Positions 1 through 10,357 of a stretch of DNA of 64,000 nucleotides are shown here, one piece after another. A program made the position numbers and the translations under genes. The stretch is from Rugamonas aquatica (GTDB taxonomy: Bacteria; Pseudomonadota; Gammaproteobacteria; Burkholderiales; Burkholderiaceae_D), in NCBI RefSeq assembly GCF_009380215.1, contig NZ_WHUG01000003.1, positions 372,001 to 436,000 on the forward strand. Direction: 5' to 3'. Position 1 is the first letter of the stretch. The number at the start of each line of letters is the position of its first letter. A model generated the notes under the pieces. The model did not search any database. It was not told where the DNA came from and saw only the letters and a list, made by a program, of their open reading frames with translations.

Positions 1-896
1 GCGTGGTGCACACGTCCGAGCGTGAAATCGGCCAGATCTACATCCCGGCCGTCAACTGGCTGCAGCTGGCGGTGGTGCTGCTGGCCGTGGTGGGCTTCGG
101 TTCGTCGGACAAGCTGGCCGGCGCCTACGGCATCGCGGTGACGGCGACCATGCTGGCCACCACCTTCCTGACCTTCTTCGTCACCCGCTACCGCTGGAAC
201 ATGCCGCTGGCCCTGTGCCTGGCCGCCACCGGCTTCTTCATCATCATGGACATCATGCTGTTCTCGGCCAGCACGCTCAAGCTGTTCCACGGCGGCTGGT
301 TCCCGCTGCTGCTCGGCGCGGTGCTGTTCACCATCATGCTGACCTGGAAGCGCGGCCGCGAGCTGGTGTTCCAGAATTTGCAGAAGCACGCGATTCCGCT
401 GGAAGACTTCCTGTCCTCGCTGTTCGTGGCGCCGCCGACGCGCGTGTACGGCACCGCCATCTTCCTGCGCGGCGAGAGCGATGGCGTGCCGCACGCGCTG
501 CTGCACAACCTGTCGCACAACAAGGTGCTGCATGAACGCGTGGTGTTCTTCACGGTGCATGTAGTGGAAGAGCCCTACGTTCCCGAGGCCGAGCAGGTCA
601 AGGTCACGGACCTGGGCCACCAGTGCTACCAGCTGAATGTCTACTACGGCTTCAAGGACGAACCGGACATCCCGCGCGCGCTGGCGCTGTGCGACTGCCT
701 CGGCCTGCCGTTCGAGATGATGGAGACCTCCTTCTTCATCGCCCGCCAGACGGTGATCTCGACCCCGGGCGCCGGTATGGCGACCTGGCGCGAGCATCTG
801 TTCGTGACGATGTCGCGCAATGCGCGCGGCGCCGCCGATTACTATCAGATTCCCACCAATCGCGTGATCGAATTGGGTACGCAGGTGGAAATTTAA
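1..896 (+). CDS. kup: Kup-type potassium uptake permease, 3' part only
   Basis: This is the C-terminal part (about 297 residues) of a Kup/Trk-D low-affinity potassium-proton symporter of the inner membrane; the 5' part lies outside the window. The visible part opens with the family segment VHTSEREIGQIYIP, followed by hydrophobic helices (WLQLAVVLLAVVGFGSS; TMLATTFLTFFVT; CLAATGFFIIMDIMLF). The long cytoplasmic tail typical of Kup follows, with the conserved stretch RVYGTAIFL and the terminal ETSFFIARQTV segment. The TAA stop is at 894-896. Family membership is very secure. Nothing in the visible part is broken, and no clear intrinsic terminator follows it. Confidence 0.95.
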   Translation, partial: VVHTSEREIGQIYIPAVNWLQLAVVLLAVVGFGSSDKLAGAYGIAVTATMLATTFLTFFVTRYRWNMPLALCLAATGFFIIMDIMLFSASTLKLFHGGWFPLLLGAVLFTIMLTWKRGRELVFQNLQKHAIPLEDFLSSLFVAPPTRVYGTAIFLRGESDGVPHALLHNLSHNKVLHERVVFFTVHVVEEPYVPEAEQVKVTDLGHQCYQLNVYYGFKDEPDIPRALALCDCLGLPFEMMETSFFIARQTVISTPGAGMATWREHLFVTMSRNARGAADYYQIPTNRVIELGTQVEI

Positions 897-961
897 ACAC
901 ACTGGCGGTCTTAAAAGATGTAAGTGAACGTAGTGCTCGGAGCGGAAGCGGCGAGGTCTGC

Positions 962-967
962 TAAACT
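962..967 (+). promoter_or_regulatory. Extended -10 element before the FKBP lipoprotein gene
   Basis: TGC-TAAACT forms an extended -10 hexamer at 962-967, about 57 bases before the start codon. No convincing -35 hexamer is placed 16-18 bases upstream. The same TGCTAAACT string occurs in front of phaA in this window, which gives mild support. Prediction only. Confidence 0.35.
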
Positions 968-1024
968 TCTGCTCCGAATGCGTGCGCGCCAGCGCCCCAA
1001 TACGAACACTCATCAAAGGTAATC

Positions 1025-1888
1025 ATGAAATCGATGTTCCAATTTATTGCTGCCGTTGTCTGCGCAGCGGCCCTGACGGCCTGCGGCGGCGGTTCGAAAG
1101 CCCCGACGACGGAAGTGAAACCGCAACCGGCATTCCTGGTGACCGAAACCCAGGCCGGCACCGGCACCCAGGCAGCGGCGGGCGATCTGGTGGTGATCAA
1201 TTTCGTCGGCTACCTGTACGACTCGTCCAAGCCCGGTTCCAAGGGCGACAAGGTGGAAAGCTCGGTCGATACCGGCAAGCCCGCTGCGCCGTTCGTGGTC
1301 GGCGTGGGCACCGTGATAACGGGATGGGACCAGACCATCGTCGGCATGAAGGTCGGCGCCAAGCGTACCGCCATCCTGCCATCCAACCTGGCGTATGGCA
1401 CCAATGCGCGCCCGGCGCCGACCACGAATCCTTTCGGTTACAAGGATATTCCGGCTGATTCGGCGTTGGTCTACGATATTGAACTGGTCAATGTCATCAA
1501 GGCGAGCCCGCCGCCGGTTTCCGTGCCTCCGCCTACCACGCTGCAAATCACGGACACCTTGATCGGCACTGGCGCGACAGTAGCTGCCGGCCAGACGATT
1601 ACCGTGAACTACACGCTGTACCTGTACGATGGCACCCGCGCGGATGTCCACGGCACGAAGGTCCAAACGACGATCGGCGATGTGCCTGCCGTTTTGCCAT
1701 TGGTCGAGGCCACCGCGACCGCTGACGGCGTGATCGCCGGCTGGGTCCAAGGCATTCCAGGCATGAAGGTTGGCGGTAAGCGCACCCTGATCGTTCCGCC
1801 TGACCTGGGTTACAAAGCAGTGGTAAAAAATGGCATCCCCGCCAACTCGACGCTGGTCTTTGATATCGAACTGCTAGGCATCAAGTAA
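1025..1888 (+). CDS. Lipoprotein with two tandem FKBP-type PPIase domains
   Basis: A 287-residue predicted lipoprotein. The signal peptide ends in the lipobox LTAC (Cys20), so it should be lipid-anchored, probably in the outer membrane facing the periplasm. Two FKBP folds follow, at roughly residues 45-158 and 172-287, joined by a proline-rich linker ([10 protein letters not shown]). Each keeps the FKBP core: the pocket Trp (ITGWDQTI and IAGWVQGI), the Tyr in LAYG/LGYK, and the closing strand [16 protein letters not shown]. The Phe-Asp pair of the active pocket is not conserved in either (KVESSVD, KVQTTIG). Catalytic activity is therefore uncertain, and a chaperone role is as likely. The ATG at 1025 follows an AAAGGT-like ribosome site. 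It is monocistronic, ending at a strong terminator. Confidence 0.88.
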   Translation: MKSMFQFIAAVVCAAALTACGGGSKAPTTEVKPQPAFLVTETQAGTGTQAAAGDLVVINFVGYLYDSSKPGSKGDKVESSVDTGKPAAPFVVGVGTVITGWDQTIVGMKVGAKRTAILPSNLAYGTNARPAPTTNPFGYKDIPADSALVYDIELVNVIKASPPPVSVPPPTTLQITDTLIGTGATVAAGQTITVNYTLYLYDGTRADVHGTKVQTTIGDVPAVLPLVEATATADGVIAGWVQGIPGMKVGGKRTLIVPPDLGYKAVVKNGIPANSTLVFDIELLGIK

Positions 1889-1903
1889 AAACGGTTTACG
1901 CAT

Positions 1904-1933
1904 AAAAAAAGCAGCCTTCGGCTGCTTTTTTTT
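1904..1933. terminator. Bidirectional rho-independent terminator
   Basis: Stem GCAGCC/GGCTGC with a TTC loop (1911-1925), flanked by seven A on the left and eight T on the right. It can therefore stop transcription on both strands. It sits between the convergent FKBP lipoprotein gene (ends 1888) and the ABC permease gene (ends 1947). Confidence 0.9.
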
Positions 1934-1946
1934 CGTCCTCGCTTTG

Positions 1947-4385
1947 CTATGCCTGGTCGCGCAGCACCTGCGCGGGTGCGATACGCATCGCCGTCAGCGT
2001 GTGGCGCAAGGTGGCTACCGCCACCACCAGCAGCGCAAACGCCAGCGCCGTCGCCGGCGCCCAACCGCTCAACGGTGTGCGCGCCGTGTAACCGGCCAGG
2101 TAACGCTCGATGGCAATCCAGGCCAAGGGCAGCCCCACCGCTCCGGCCACCGCCGTCAACAGCACGAACTCGCGGCTGACCAGTGCCGCAATCGCGCCGT
2201 TGCCGGCGCCGTGCAGCTTGCGCAGCACGATCTCGCGTGAACGCCGCTGCACGCTGTGCGCCGCCAGCACGTACATGCCGAAAGCCGCCAGCGCGAACAC
2301 CACCGCCGTGGCGCAGGCCAGCAGCCTGGCCATACGTACGTCGTCGGCATAGGCTTGCGCGTAGTAGCCGCCGGCGCCGCGTATCGTCGGTTCGCTGCCC
2401 GGGAAGTAGCGGCTCCATGCCGCAGCGATGTCCTGCTCCAGCGCGGCCCGGCTGCGCATGCCATCAGCACGCATGCGTACGGTCAGCAGCTCATTGTCGC
2501 GCGCGATCTGGTACATGGTCGGCCGCACCGGATCGCGCAGCGTTTCCCAGCGCAGGTCCGGCGCCACGCCGGCGATGCGGAACTGCGTGCCGTCGATGCG
2601 CTGGCCCACCGCCTGCTGCGCGGACGGCCAACCCAGTGCCTGCACCGCCGCCTGGTTGAGCACCACGTTCTGCTCGCCATCGCCGTTACTGTTCGCCGTC
2701 TCGATGCGCGGATCGAACAGGCGCCCCGCCTGCGGCTTCAGTCCGTAGACGTTGAAGAAATCCGCGCCGACAAAATACACGCTCAACGACGCGCTGGTAC
2801 CGTCCACGCGCTTGACCGAGTCGCTGCCGTGGGTGCCGGTGCCGTCGTCGCGGCCGGGCACGTCGCGGCTGTCCGCCACGCCGGCCACGCCGGGCAGTTG
2901 CGCGATGGCGTCGCGCAGCGAACGGGCGGCCGGGCTGTCGCGCAGATTGTCCTTCATCTCCACCACCAGCAGTGGAGCGGGATCGAAGCCTGGCGGCGCC
3001 GCTGCGGCAAACTGCGTCTGCCACAGGATCGCCAGCGCCACGCTGCCCATGCTCATCGCTACGCCGAACTGCACTGCCGTCAAACTGCGGCGCAGCCATG
3101 CACCGCCTGCGGTCTCGCCGCTGCGCTGGGCCAGCGTGCCGCCCATGTCGACCCCACGCGCCAGCCAGCCCGGATAAACGCCGGCCGCAGCGCCAACGAC
3201 GGCGCCGGACAGCAGGCAAAGGCCGATCGCCATCGGCGTGAACATGCCGTCGAGGCGACGCTCCAGCAGGTCGGAAGCCAGCGGCAGCAGCAGCCACGCC
3301 AGCAGCACGCCCAGCGCGGCGGCGGCCACCGACAGCAGCATGGCCTCGGCCATGAACTGCGTCAGCAACTGATGGGTGCTGGCGCCGAGCACCCGGCGCA
3401 CGGCGATCTCGCGCTGGCGGCGCACGCTGCGCACCGTCGCCAGGTTGATGTAGTTGACCACCGCCAGGAACAGGATCAGCAAGCCGGTGGCGCCGAGCGC
3501 CAGCACCACGCGCAGGTCGCCGCGCGGGCCGGTGCCCATGGTGTTGGCGACGCTGCGGTCGAAGTAGGCGTCGGCCAGCGGACCCAGGCCGATATCGACC
3601 ATCTTGCGCTGGCCCAGCGCCGCCTTCATTTCCGGCGTCGCCAGGTTGGCCCAAGGCGCGCGGTCGATCGCATCCTGCAGCACCCGCTGCAAGGCCTGCG
3701 GGCTGACGCCGGGAGCGGTCTTGATGTAGATGCGGCCGCCGATGCCCATCCAGTTGGCCAGCGCATCCTCGCGCTCCTTCTGCGGCCACAGCGCGCTGCC
3801 CACGCCGACCAGCGCGTTGAATTGCAGCGTGCTGTTGGCCGGGCGGTCCGCCAGCACTGCGCGCACTTGCAGCGCCTGGCGGTTGATTTCGATGGTGCGT
3901 CCCAGCGGCTCGGCGTCGCCGAACAGGCGCCGCGCCGTCTGCCGCGTCACTGCCAGGCCGTCGGGTTGGGACAGCGCCGCATGCAGGTCGCCGGCCAGCG
4001 CTTGCAGGCCGCTGATGGACTGGAATGCCGGATCGACCGCCGTCACCTCCAGTTCCTGCAGGCGCCCTTGCAGTTGCAGCGTGGTCTGGCGCGGCCACCA
4101 GGCGCTGGCTTCCAGCGCCACTCCGCTGCGCAGCGCCACTTCACGCAGCGCGAACGGGGTGTACTCCATCCATTGCGGCTGCGGGATGAAGTTCAGGCGG
4201 TGCTTGATGATGAACACGCGCTCGCGCTGCGGCACGTCGCTGTCGTAGCTGAAGGAATAGGCCACAAAGCCGAGCAGCAGGAAGCAGACCGCGAAGCCGG
4301 TCGCCAGTCCAATTATCTCCACGATGGCGTGGAAGGGCTGGCGCAGCAGCAGGCGCCAGCCGATGCGGAAGTCGCTGGGTTTCAT
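1947..4385 (-). CDS. ABC transporter permease, FtsX/MacB-type (paralogue 1)
   Basis: An 812-residue inner-membrane permease. One N-terminal transmembrane helix (about 14-38) precedes a large periplasmic MacB-PCD-like domain. Three FtsX helices follow (about 290-410), containing VNYINLATVRSVRRQREIAVRRVLGAS in overlapping parts. A second helix (about 430-458), a second periplasmic domain and a C-terminal FtsX block (about 685-805, with SREIVLRKLHGA) complete it. It is thus an internally duplicated permease of about 800 residues. It lies 13 bases downstream of a paralogue of the same layout, suggesting that the two form a heterodimeric transporter with the ATPase encoded at 6808-7488. The substrate is not evident. 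Last gene of the minus-strand operon, ending at the bidirectional terminator. Confidence 0.9.
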   Translation of the reverse strand: MKPSDFRIGWRLLLRQPFHAIVEIIGLATGFAVCFLLLGFVAYSFSYDSDVPQRERVFIIKHRLNFIPQPQWMEYTPFALREVALRSGVALEASAWWPRQTTLQLQGRLQELEVTAVDPAFQSISGLQALAGDLHAALSQPDGLAVTRQTARRLFGDAEPLGRTIEINRQALQVRAVLADRPANSTLQFNALVGVGSALWPQKEREDALANWMGIGGRIYIKTAPGVSPQALQRVLQDAIDRAPWANLATPEMKAALGQRKMVDIGLGPLADAYFDRSVANTMGTGPRGDLRVVLALGATGLLILFLAVVNYINLATVRSVRRQREIAVRRVLGASTHQLLTQFMAEAMLLSVAAAALGVLLAWLLLPLASDLLERRLDGMFTPMAIGLCLLSGAVVGAAAGVYPGWLARGVDMGGTLAQRSGETAGGAWLRRSLTAVQFGVAMSMGSVALAILWQTQFAAAAPPGFDPAPLLVVEMKDNLRDSPAARSLRDAIAQLPGVAGVADSRDVPGRDDGTGTHGSDSVKRVDGTSASLSVYFVGADFFNVYGLKPQAGRLFDPRIETANSNGDGEQNVVLNQAAVQALGWPSAQQAVGQRIDGTQFRIAGVAPDLRWETLRDPVRPTMYQIARDNELLTVRMRADGMRSRAALEQDIAAAWSRYFPGSEPTIRGAGGYYAQAYADDVRMARLLACATAVVFALAAFGMYVLAAHSVQRRSREIVLRKLHGAGNGAIAALVSREFVLLTAVAGAVGLPLAWIAIERYLAGYTARTPLSGWAPATALAFALLVVAVATLRHTLTAMRIAPAQVLRDQA

Positions 4386-4398
4386 GCGTGTCTCCTGA

Positions 4399-6789
4399 TT
4401 AGTCGCGCAGCGCCAACGCGGGCGACATGCGCAAGGCCGTTGCCGTGTGGCGGGTCGTGGCCAGCAGCGCCACCAGCATCGCCATGAACAGCGCCGCCAC
4501 CAGCGTCCAGACGCCGATGGGCGCGTGCTCGGTGTAGTTGGCCAGGTAGCGCTGGATCGCCACCGCCGCCAGCGGCAGGCCGATCAGCGCACCAGCGCCC
4601 ACCAGCGCCGAGAACTCCCTGCCCATCATCAGCGCGATGTCGACGCGGCCGGCGCCGTGCAGCTTGCGCATCACGATCTCGCGCTGGCTGCGCTGCACGC
4701 TGTAGGCCGACAGCACGTAGATGCCGAACGCCGCCAGCGCGATGGCGATCACGCTGGTGGCGGCCAGTATCCGTATCAGGCGCGTTTCGGTGTCGTAGCG
4801 TTCTTCGAGTACGCCTTGTTGCGTTTTGATTTCCATGATGGCGTTGGGGAAGTGGCGGCGCCACAGCGGTTCGATTTCGGTGTAGGCCGTTTCCAGGCTG
4901 TCGCGGGTGCGTACCATCAGCACGCCGCCGGGGCGGACGAAATAGACGACCGCTTTCGGCGGCTGGTGCAAGCCCTGGAAGCGCACATCCGGCGCGACGC
5001 CGATGATCTCCATGCCCCCCGGGACCACCTGCCCGACCGCGTCCTGCGGCGACGCAAAGCCCAGCGCCAGCGCGGAAGCGGTGTTGACGACGACGCGCGG
5101 GGCCTTGTCGTAGCCGACATCCTGCGCCGCGTTGTACAGGCGTCCGTACAATGGCTGCAGGCGGCTCACTTCAAACCAGTTGGCGCTGACGTTCTTGCCT
5201 TCCAGCGGGATCTCGCGGCCATCCCTGGTGGTCACGGTGTTAACCAGCTTCATGCCGTCGCGGCCTACGGCCTCCGAGATGGTCGACACGCCTTCCACGC
5301 GTGGCAACCTGCCCAGTTGTTCGATGAAGGCCACGGCCTCCGGCTTGCCCTCGGTATCGGAAGGCAGATTCAATACCAGCAGATGCGCCGGATCGAAGCC
5401 GGGCGATGCGTGCATGGCGAACCAGGTTTGCCAGCCGACCGCCAGCGCCGTCGCCGACAAGGCCATCGCGCTGGAGAACTGCAGCACGGTCAGCACGCGC
5501 CGCACCCACAGGCCGGCGACGGTTTCGCTGTTGCCGCGTCCCGCCAGCGCGGGCCCGGGCAAGGCGTGCTGCGCCAGCCACGCGGGATAGGCGCCGGCGC
5601 ACACGCCGATGAACAGCCCGAACGCCAGCGCGGCCAGGCAGCGTCCTGGCGTGAACATGCCGGCCAGCGGACGGTTCACCAGCTCGGCGAAGGTTGGCAG
5701 CAGCAGCCATGCCAGCACCAGGCCGGCGGCGGCGGCCAGCACCGACGTCAGCGAAGCCTCGCTGAGGAACTGCCGCACCAGCCGTGCCGCGCTGGCGCCG
5801 AGCAGCTTGCGGACGCCGATTTCGCGCTGGCGGCGCAAGGTGCGCACCGTGGCCAGGTTGATGTAGTTGATCGCCGCCAGCAGCAGGATCAGCAAACCCG
5901 CCGCCGCGAGGCCGAAGACACTGCTGCGTTTTCCGTACTGTTCGCCGGCGCGGCTGTTCGCCAGGCCTTCGTCGAAGTAGATATCGCGCAGTGGCAGCAG
6001 GCTGATATCGGCGACGTTGCGGCCGTTCAGGCCTTTGCCCATCGGGCCTGTCTTGACGCGCTGGTTGAAAGGCGATTTTTCGCTGGCCTCTTGCAGTAAT
6101 GCCGTCAATGCCGATTTCGATGCGCCGGGTTTGAGCTTCATGTAAACGGTGGCGCGCCCCCAGTTGCTGATCGCAGTCTCGCGCTCCGGCCAAGCGCTGC
6201 TGGCGGTGCCGATCAGCGCCTCGTATTGCTGGCTGCTGTTTGCCGCAGGGTTGGGCAGCAAGGCCCTTACCTGCAACACGGTGCCGTCGATCCTGACGGT
6301 CTGGCCGACAGCAGGCGCATCGCCGAACAGCTTTTGTGCACCGGCGCGCGTCAGCGCCAGGCCGTCCGGCTGGGCCAATGCCGCAGCCAGGTCGCCCTGC
6401 AATTCGGCGATGCCGAACATGGTCGCGAAACCAGGATCGACCACCTGCAGGTCCAACGCGCGCAGCTCATTGCCCGCGCGTAGCGGCAAATCGACGGACG
6501 AGGTGACGCTGGCTTCCGACACCATGCCGCTGGCAAGCGCCACGTCGCGCAAGGGCACGAAGGCCCGTGTCTGCCAGTCCGGACGCGGGAAGACGTTGAT
6601 GCGCTGCTTGATGACGACCACGCGGTCGTTGTCGGGAATGGTGCTGTTGAAGTTGATGCAGAAAGCGACAAAGCCGAACAGCAGGAAGCAGGCGGCAAAG
6701 CCGATGGCGAGACCGCCGATCACCACGGCGGAGTAGGCCGGCTGCTGCAACAGCAGCCGCCAGCCTATGCGAAAGTCGCGCAGGTTCAT
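4399..6789 (-). CDS. ABC transporter permease, FtsX/MacB-type (paralogue 2)
   Basis: A 796-residue permease with the same architecture as its downstream neighbour. Its N-terminus is clearly related (DFRIGWRLLLQQP against DFRIGWRLLLRQP), and it shares the FtsX motifs INYINLATVRTLRRQREIGV and QREIVMRKLHGAG. The two genes most likely arose by tandem duplication and then diverged. MacB normally fuses ATPase and permease; here the ATPase is separate, as in LolCDE-like and FtsEX-like exporters. It lies 18 bases downstream of the ATPase gene, in the same operon. Such permeases carry mechanical energy to the periplasmic adaptor rather than forming a simple channel. No substrate can be assigned. Confidence 0.9.
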   Translation of the reverse strand: MNLRDFRIGWRLLLQQPAYSAVVIGGLAIGFAACFLLFGFVAFCINFNSTIPDNDRVVVIKQRINVFPRPDWQTRAFVPLRDVALASGMVSEASVTSSVDLPLRAGNELRALDLQVVDPGFATMFGIAELQGDLAAALAQPDGLALTRAGAQKLFGDAPAVGQTVRIDGTVLQVRALLPNPAANSSQQYEALIGTASSAWPERETAISNWGRATVYMKLKPGASKSALTALLQEASEKSPFNQRVKTGPMGKGLNGRNVADISLLPLRDIYFDEGLANSRAGEQYGKRSSVFGLAAAGLLILLLAAINYINLATVRTLRRQREIGVRKLLGASAARLVRQFLSEASLTSVLAAAAGLVLAWLLLPTFAELVNRPLAGMFTPGRCLAALAFGLFIGVCAGAYPAWLAQHALPGPALAGRGNSETVAGLWVRRVLTVLQFSSAMALSATALAVGWQTWFAMHASPGFDPAHLLVLNLPSDTEGKPEAVAFIEQLGRLPRVEGVSTISEAVGRDGMKLVNTVTTRDGREIPLEGKNVSANWFEVSRLQPLYGRLYNAAQDVGYDKAPRVVVNTASALALGFASPQDAVGQVVPGGMEIIGVAPDVRFQGLHQPPKAVVYFVRPGGVLMVRTRDSLETAYTEIEPLWRRHFPNAIMEIKTQQGVLEERYDTETRLIRILAATSVIAIALAAFGIYVLSAYSVQRSQREIVMRKLHGAGRVDIALMMGREFSALVGAGALIGLPLAAVAIQRYLANYTEHAPIGVWTLVAALFMAMLVALLATTRHTATALRMSPALALRD

Positions 6790-6807
6790 GTGAGTGATCC
6801 TGACGCT

Positions 6808-7488
6808 TTAAGCGGCTTGCAGTACGTCGACCATGATGCGGCCGTCGAGCAGATTCAGCGTGCGCGAAGCTTGCGCGGCGTGGTCCGGCGAGTGCGTGAC
6901 CATGACCACGGTGGTGCCTTCGGCGTTAATCTCGCGCAGCAGGCGCATGACTTCATCGCCGTGTGCGGTGTCCAGGTTACCGGTCGGTTCATCGGCCAGC
7001 AGGACGGCGGGGCCGGCCACCAGTGCGCGCGCGATCGCCACGCGCTGCTGCTGGCCGCCCGACAGCTGCGAAGGGCGGTGCGAGGCGCGGTGGCCCACGC
7101 CCAGTTTGTTGAGCATCGCGGTGACGCGCTCGCGCCGTTCGCGCGCCGGCGTGCCGTTGTATTCCAGCGCCAGTTCGACGTTCTCGAACACGGTCAGTTC
7201 TTCGATCAGGTTGAAGCTCTGGAAGATGAAGCCGATGCGGCCGCGCCGCAGCTGGTTCAGTTTCGATTCGCTCCAGCCGGCAACGTTCTGGCCTTCGAAC
7301 CAGTACTCGCCGTGGTTCGGCACATCCAGCAAGCCCAGTATGCCCAGCATGGTCGACTTGCCGCAGCCGGATGGTCCGGTGATGGCGACGTATTCGCCCG
7401 CTTCGATTTCCAGGTCGATGCGGTCCAGGGCCGTGGTCTGGATTTCTCCTGCCTGGTGGATTTTGCTGATGCCGACGAGTTTGAGCAT
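6808..7488 (-). CDS. ABC transporter ATP-binding protein, LolD/MacB family
   Basis: A 226-residue nucleotide-binding subunit. Walker A is GPSGCGKST, the signature motif is LSGGQQQRVAIARAL, Walker B is AVLLADEPTGNLD, and the switch histidine lies in VTHSPDHA. The FQSFNLIEELTVFENVELAL segment is typical of the LolD/MacB/FtsE group. The start MLKLVGIS at 7488 was chosen because upstream in-frame sequence is not family-like. It lies between the fusion-protein gene (ends 7520) and the two permeases, and should energise both. Confidence 0.95.
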   Translation of the reverse strand: MLKLVGISKIHQAGEIQTTALDRIDLEIEAGEYVAITGPSGCGKSTMLGILGLLDVPNHGEYWFEGQNVAGWSESKLNQLRRGRIGFIFQSFNLIEELTVFENVELALEYNGTPARERRERVTAMLNKLGVGHRASHRPSQLSGGQQQRVAIARALVAGPAVLLADEPTGNLDTAHGDEVMRLLREINAEGTTVVMVTHSPDHAAQASRTLNLLDGRIMVDVLQAA

Positions 7489-7519
7489 GGGGTGTGCCTT
7501 TAATGATAGTTGTGAGAAT

Positions 7520-8764
7520 TTACTGCGTAATTTGCAGTCGTGGTGAATTTCCGTAGGCCGCATAGCTGGACAACAGCACCTTGTCGCCTGCGGCCAGTCC
7601 TTCCAGCACTTCCAGCTGGCTGTTGTTGCGGCGGCCGATGCGCACCGCGCGGCGCTGCGCCGTGCGGCCGCCGGCGTCGAGCACATAGACCCAGGCGCCG
7701 CCGCTGTCGTTGATGAAGGCGCCGTTCGGCAGCAGCAGCGCCTTGGCCGGTTCGCCCAGCGTGATGCGCGCGTCCAGGCTCTGGCCGGGGTTGAGCACCG
7801 GCGGCTGGCCGCCGGTGAACACCAGTTCGACCGTGAAGCGGCCGTCCTTGATCTGCGGGTAGATGGTGCGGATGTCGATCGCGTAACTGCGCTCCTGCTG
7901 CTTGACGTTGCCGTGGCGGCCCACCGCCATGCGGTTCAGGTAGTACTCGTCGACGCTGGCGGACAGCTTGAAGCGCGCCGGATCGTCGATGCGGCCGATG
8001 TTCTTGCCGGTGCTGATCGACTCGCCCACTTGCAGGCGGAAGTTGGTCAGCCGGCCTTCGACCGGCGCCCGCACGGCCAGCGCGTCGACCGTGGCCGAAA
8101 CCAGCTTCAGGCCGGAGTTCAAGCCATCGATCGCCGATTCCAGCTGCTGCGCGGCGCTGCGGCGCACGCTTTCCTCGGTGCCGGTGGCGCGTTCTTCCTG
8201 CTCCAGCAGGCGGCGCTGCTGCTGCAGCTTGTCCGCCGATTCCTCCAGCGCGACGGCGGAGATGTAGCCCTGCGCCGCCAGCTTGACGTTGCGTTCGTGC
8301 TGCTTGCGTACCTGCTCCAGCGCGTACTGGAGATCTTCGCGCCGCCGCTGGTGGTCGCTGGCGCTGGCCTCCTGCGCCACGCGCAGGTTGGACAGGTTGA
8401 AAATGCTGACCGCGTGTTCCGATTGCCGCGCCAGCAGTTCCAGGTTGCGCTGCGGGTTGGAGATGCGGAACAGCAGCTGTCCTTTTTTCACCAGCGTGCC
8501 GTCGAGGACGAAGACTTCTTCGACGCGGCCCGATTCGACCGAGTCGAGTATCACGGAATTGAGCGGCTCCGCATTGGCGCGCACGACGATCTCGTCGACG
8601 AAGATGCCGGGCGTGGCCTGGCCGATGCGCAGTTCCGCGCCGTCCACTTGCAGGCCTCGCGGCATCCATGACCACAGTGCATAGCCGGCTGCCGCCACGG
8701 CCAGCGCGGCTGCCACGCCGATGGCGATGGCCTTGCCGCGCTTGCGGGGCACCACGACATCCAT
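7520..8764 (-). CDS. Periplasmic adaptor (HlyD/MacA-like membrane fusion protein)
   Basis: A 414-residue adaptor with a single N-terminal membrane anchor (about 10-30), a biotinyl-lipoyl-like hairpin (the LDSVESGRVEEVFVLDG region), a long coiled-coil hairpin (about 100-215, rich in Q/R/E) and a C-terminal beta-barrel (VNLG-type ARITLGEPAKALLLPNGAF). It should link the ABC permeases to an outer-membrane channel not encoded here. ATGs at 8833, 8824 and 8764 are all in frame. I chose 8764 because a sigma-54 promoter at 8837-8851 predicts transcription from about 8825, and related adaptors start near this residue. The Shine-Dalgarno is weak for all three. First gene of the four-gene operon. Confidence 0.88.
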   Translation of the reverse strand: MDVVVPRKRGKAIAIGVAAALAVAAAGYALWSWMPRGLQVDGAELRIGQATPGIFVDEIVVRANAEPLNSVILDSVESGRVEEVFVLDGTLVKKGQLLFRISNPQRNLELLARQSEHAVSIFNLSNLRVAQEASASDHQRRREDLQYALEQVRKQHERNVKLAAQGYISAVALEESADKLQQQRRLLEQEERATGTEESVRRSAAQQLESAIDGLNSGLKLVSATVDALAVRAPVEGRLTNFRLQVGESISTGKNIGRIDDPARFKLSASVDEYYLNRMAVGRHGNVKQQERSYAIDIRTIYPQIKDGRFTVELVFTGGQPPVLNPGQSLDARITLGEPAKALLLPNGAFINDSGGAWVYVLDAGGRTAQRRAVRIGRRNNSQLEVLEGLAAGDKVLLSSYAAYGNSPRLQITQ

Positions 8765-8835
8765 CGACGCGCCGCTGGATGGCAGGGGTGAAGGAGAGGG
8801 GCCGAAATTTTTTTTGATGTGCATGTCAGCCATAC

Positions 8836-8851
8836 AGCAAAGCCCGTGCCA
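8836..8851 (-). promoter_or_regulatory. Sigma-54 (-24/-12) promoter of the ABC efflux operon
   Basis: On the minus strand the sequence reads TGGCAC-GGGCT-TTGCT. This matches the RpoN consensus TGGCAC-N5-TTGC, with GG and GC spaced correctly. Transcription would start at about 8825 and run into the adaptor gene. The divergent gene encodes an NtrC-type activator, which this class of promoter requires. Confidence 0.8.
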
Positions 8852-8926
8852 TGCCCGTATCGGCCGGTTTGACGGGCGATGTGGCCCGCATCGCCCGTCC
8901 GGTGTCCGCTTATGAACAGTGGCCGA

Positions 8927-8942
8927 TGTTCGGAACTGAACA
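8927..8942. promoter_or_regulatory. Candidate enhancer palindrome for the NtrC-type regulator
   Basis: TGTTC-N6-GAACA (8927-8942) is a perfect-arm palindrome centred about 110 bases upstream of the predicted sigma-54 start site. That is the usual distance for an activator enhancer. A related half-site (TGAACAGT) lies at 8913-8920, and flanking GTCCGC/GCGGAC segments form a wider inverted repeat. Likely binding site of the regulator encoded at 9005-10357; inferred from position and symmetry. Confidence 0.5.
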
Positions 8943-9004
8943 CTTGCGGCGGACGGTGGCGGAGGGCCGGTCCCAAGCCGGTTGGCGGCTGCTAGAATGC
9001 CTGC

Positions 9005-10346
<1,342 letters not shown>

Positions 10347-10357
<11 letters not shown>

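Noticed and set aside
2256..4487. Long plus-strand frame opposite the first permease gene
   Set aside because: Shadow of the permease gene, which has consistent transmembrane and FtsX motifs; the plus frame is His/Arg/Gln-rich without features.
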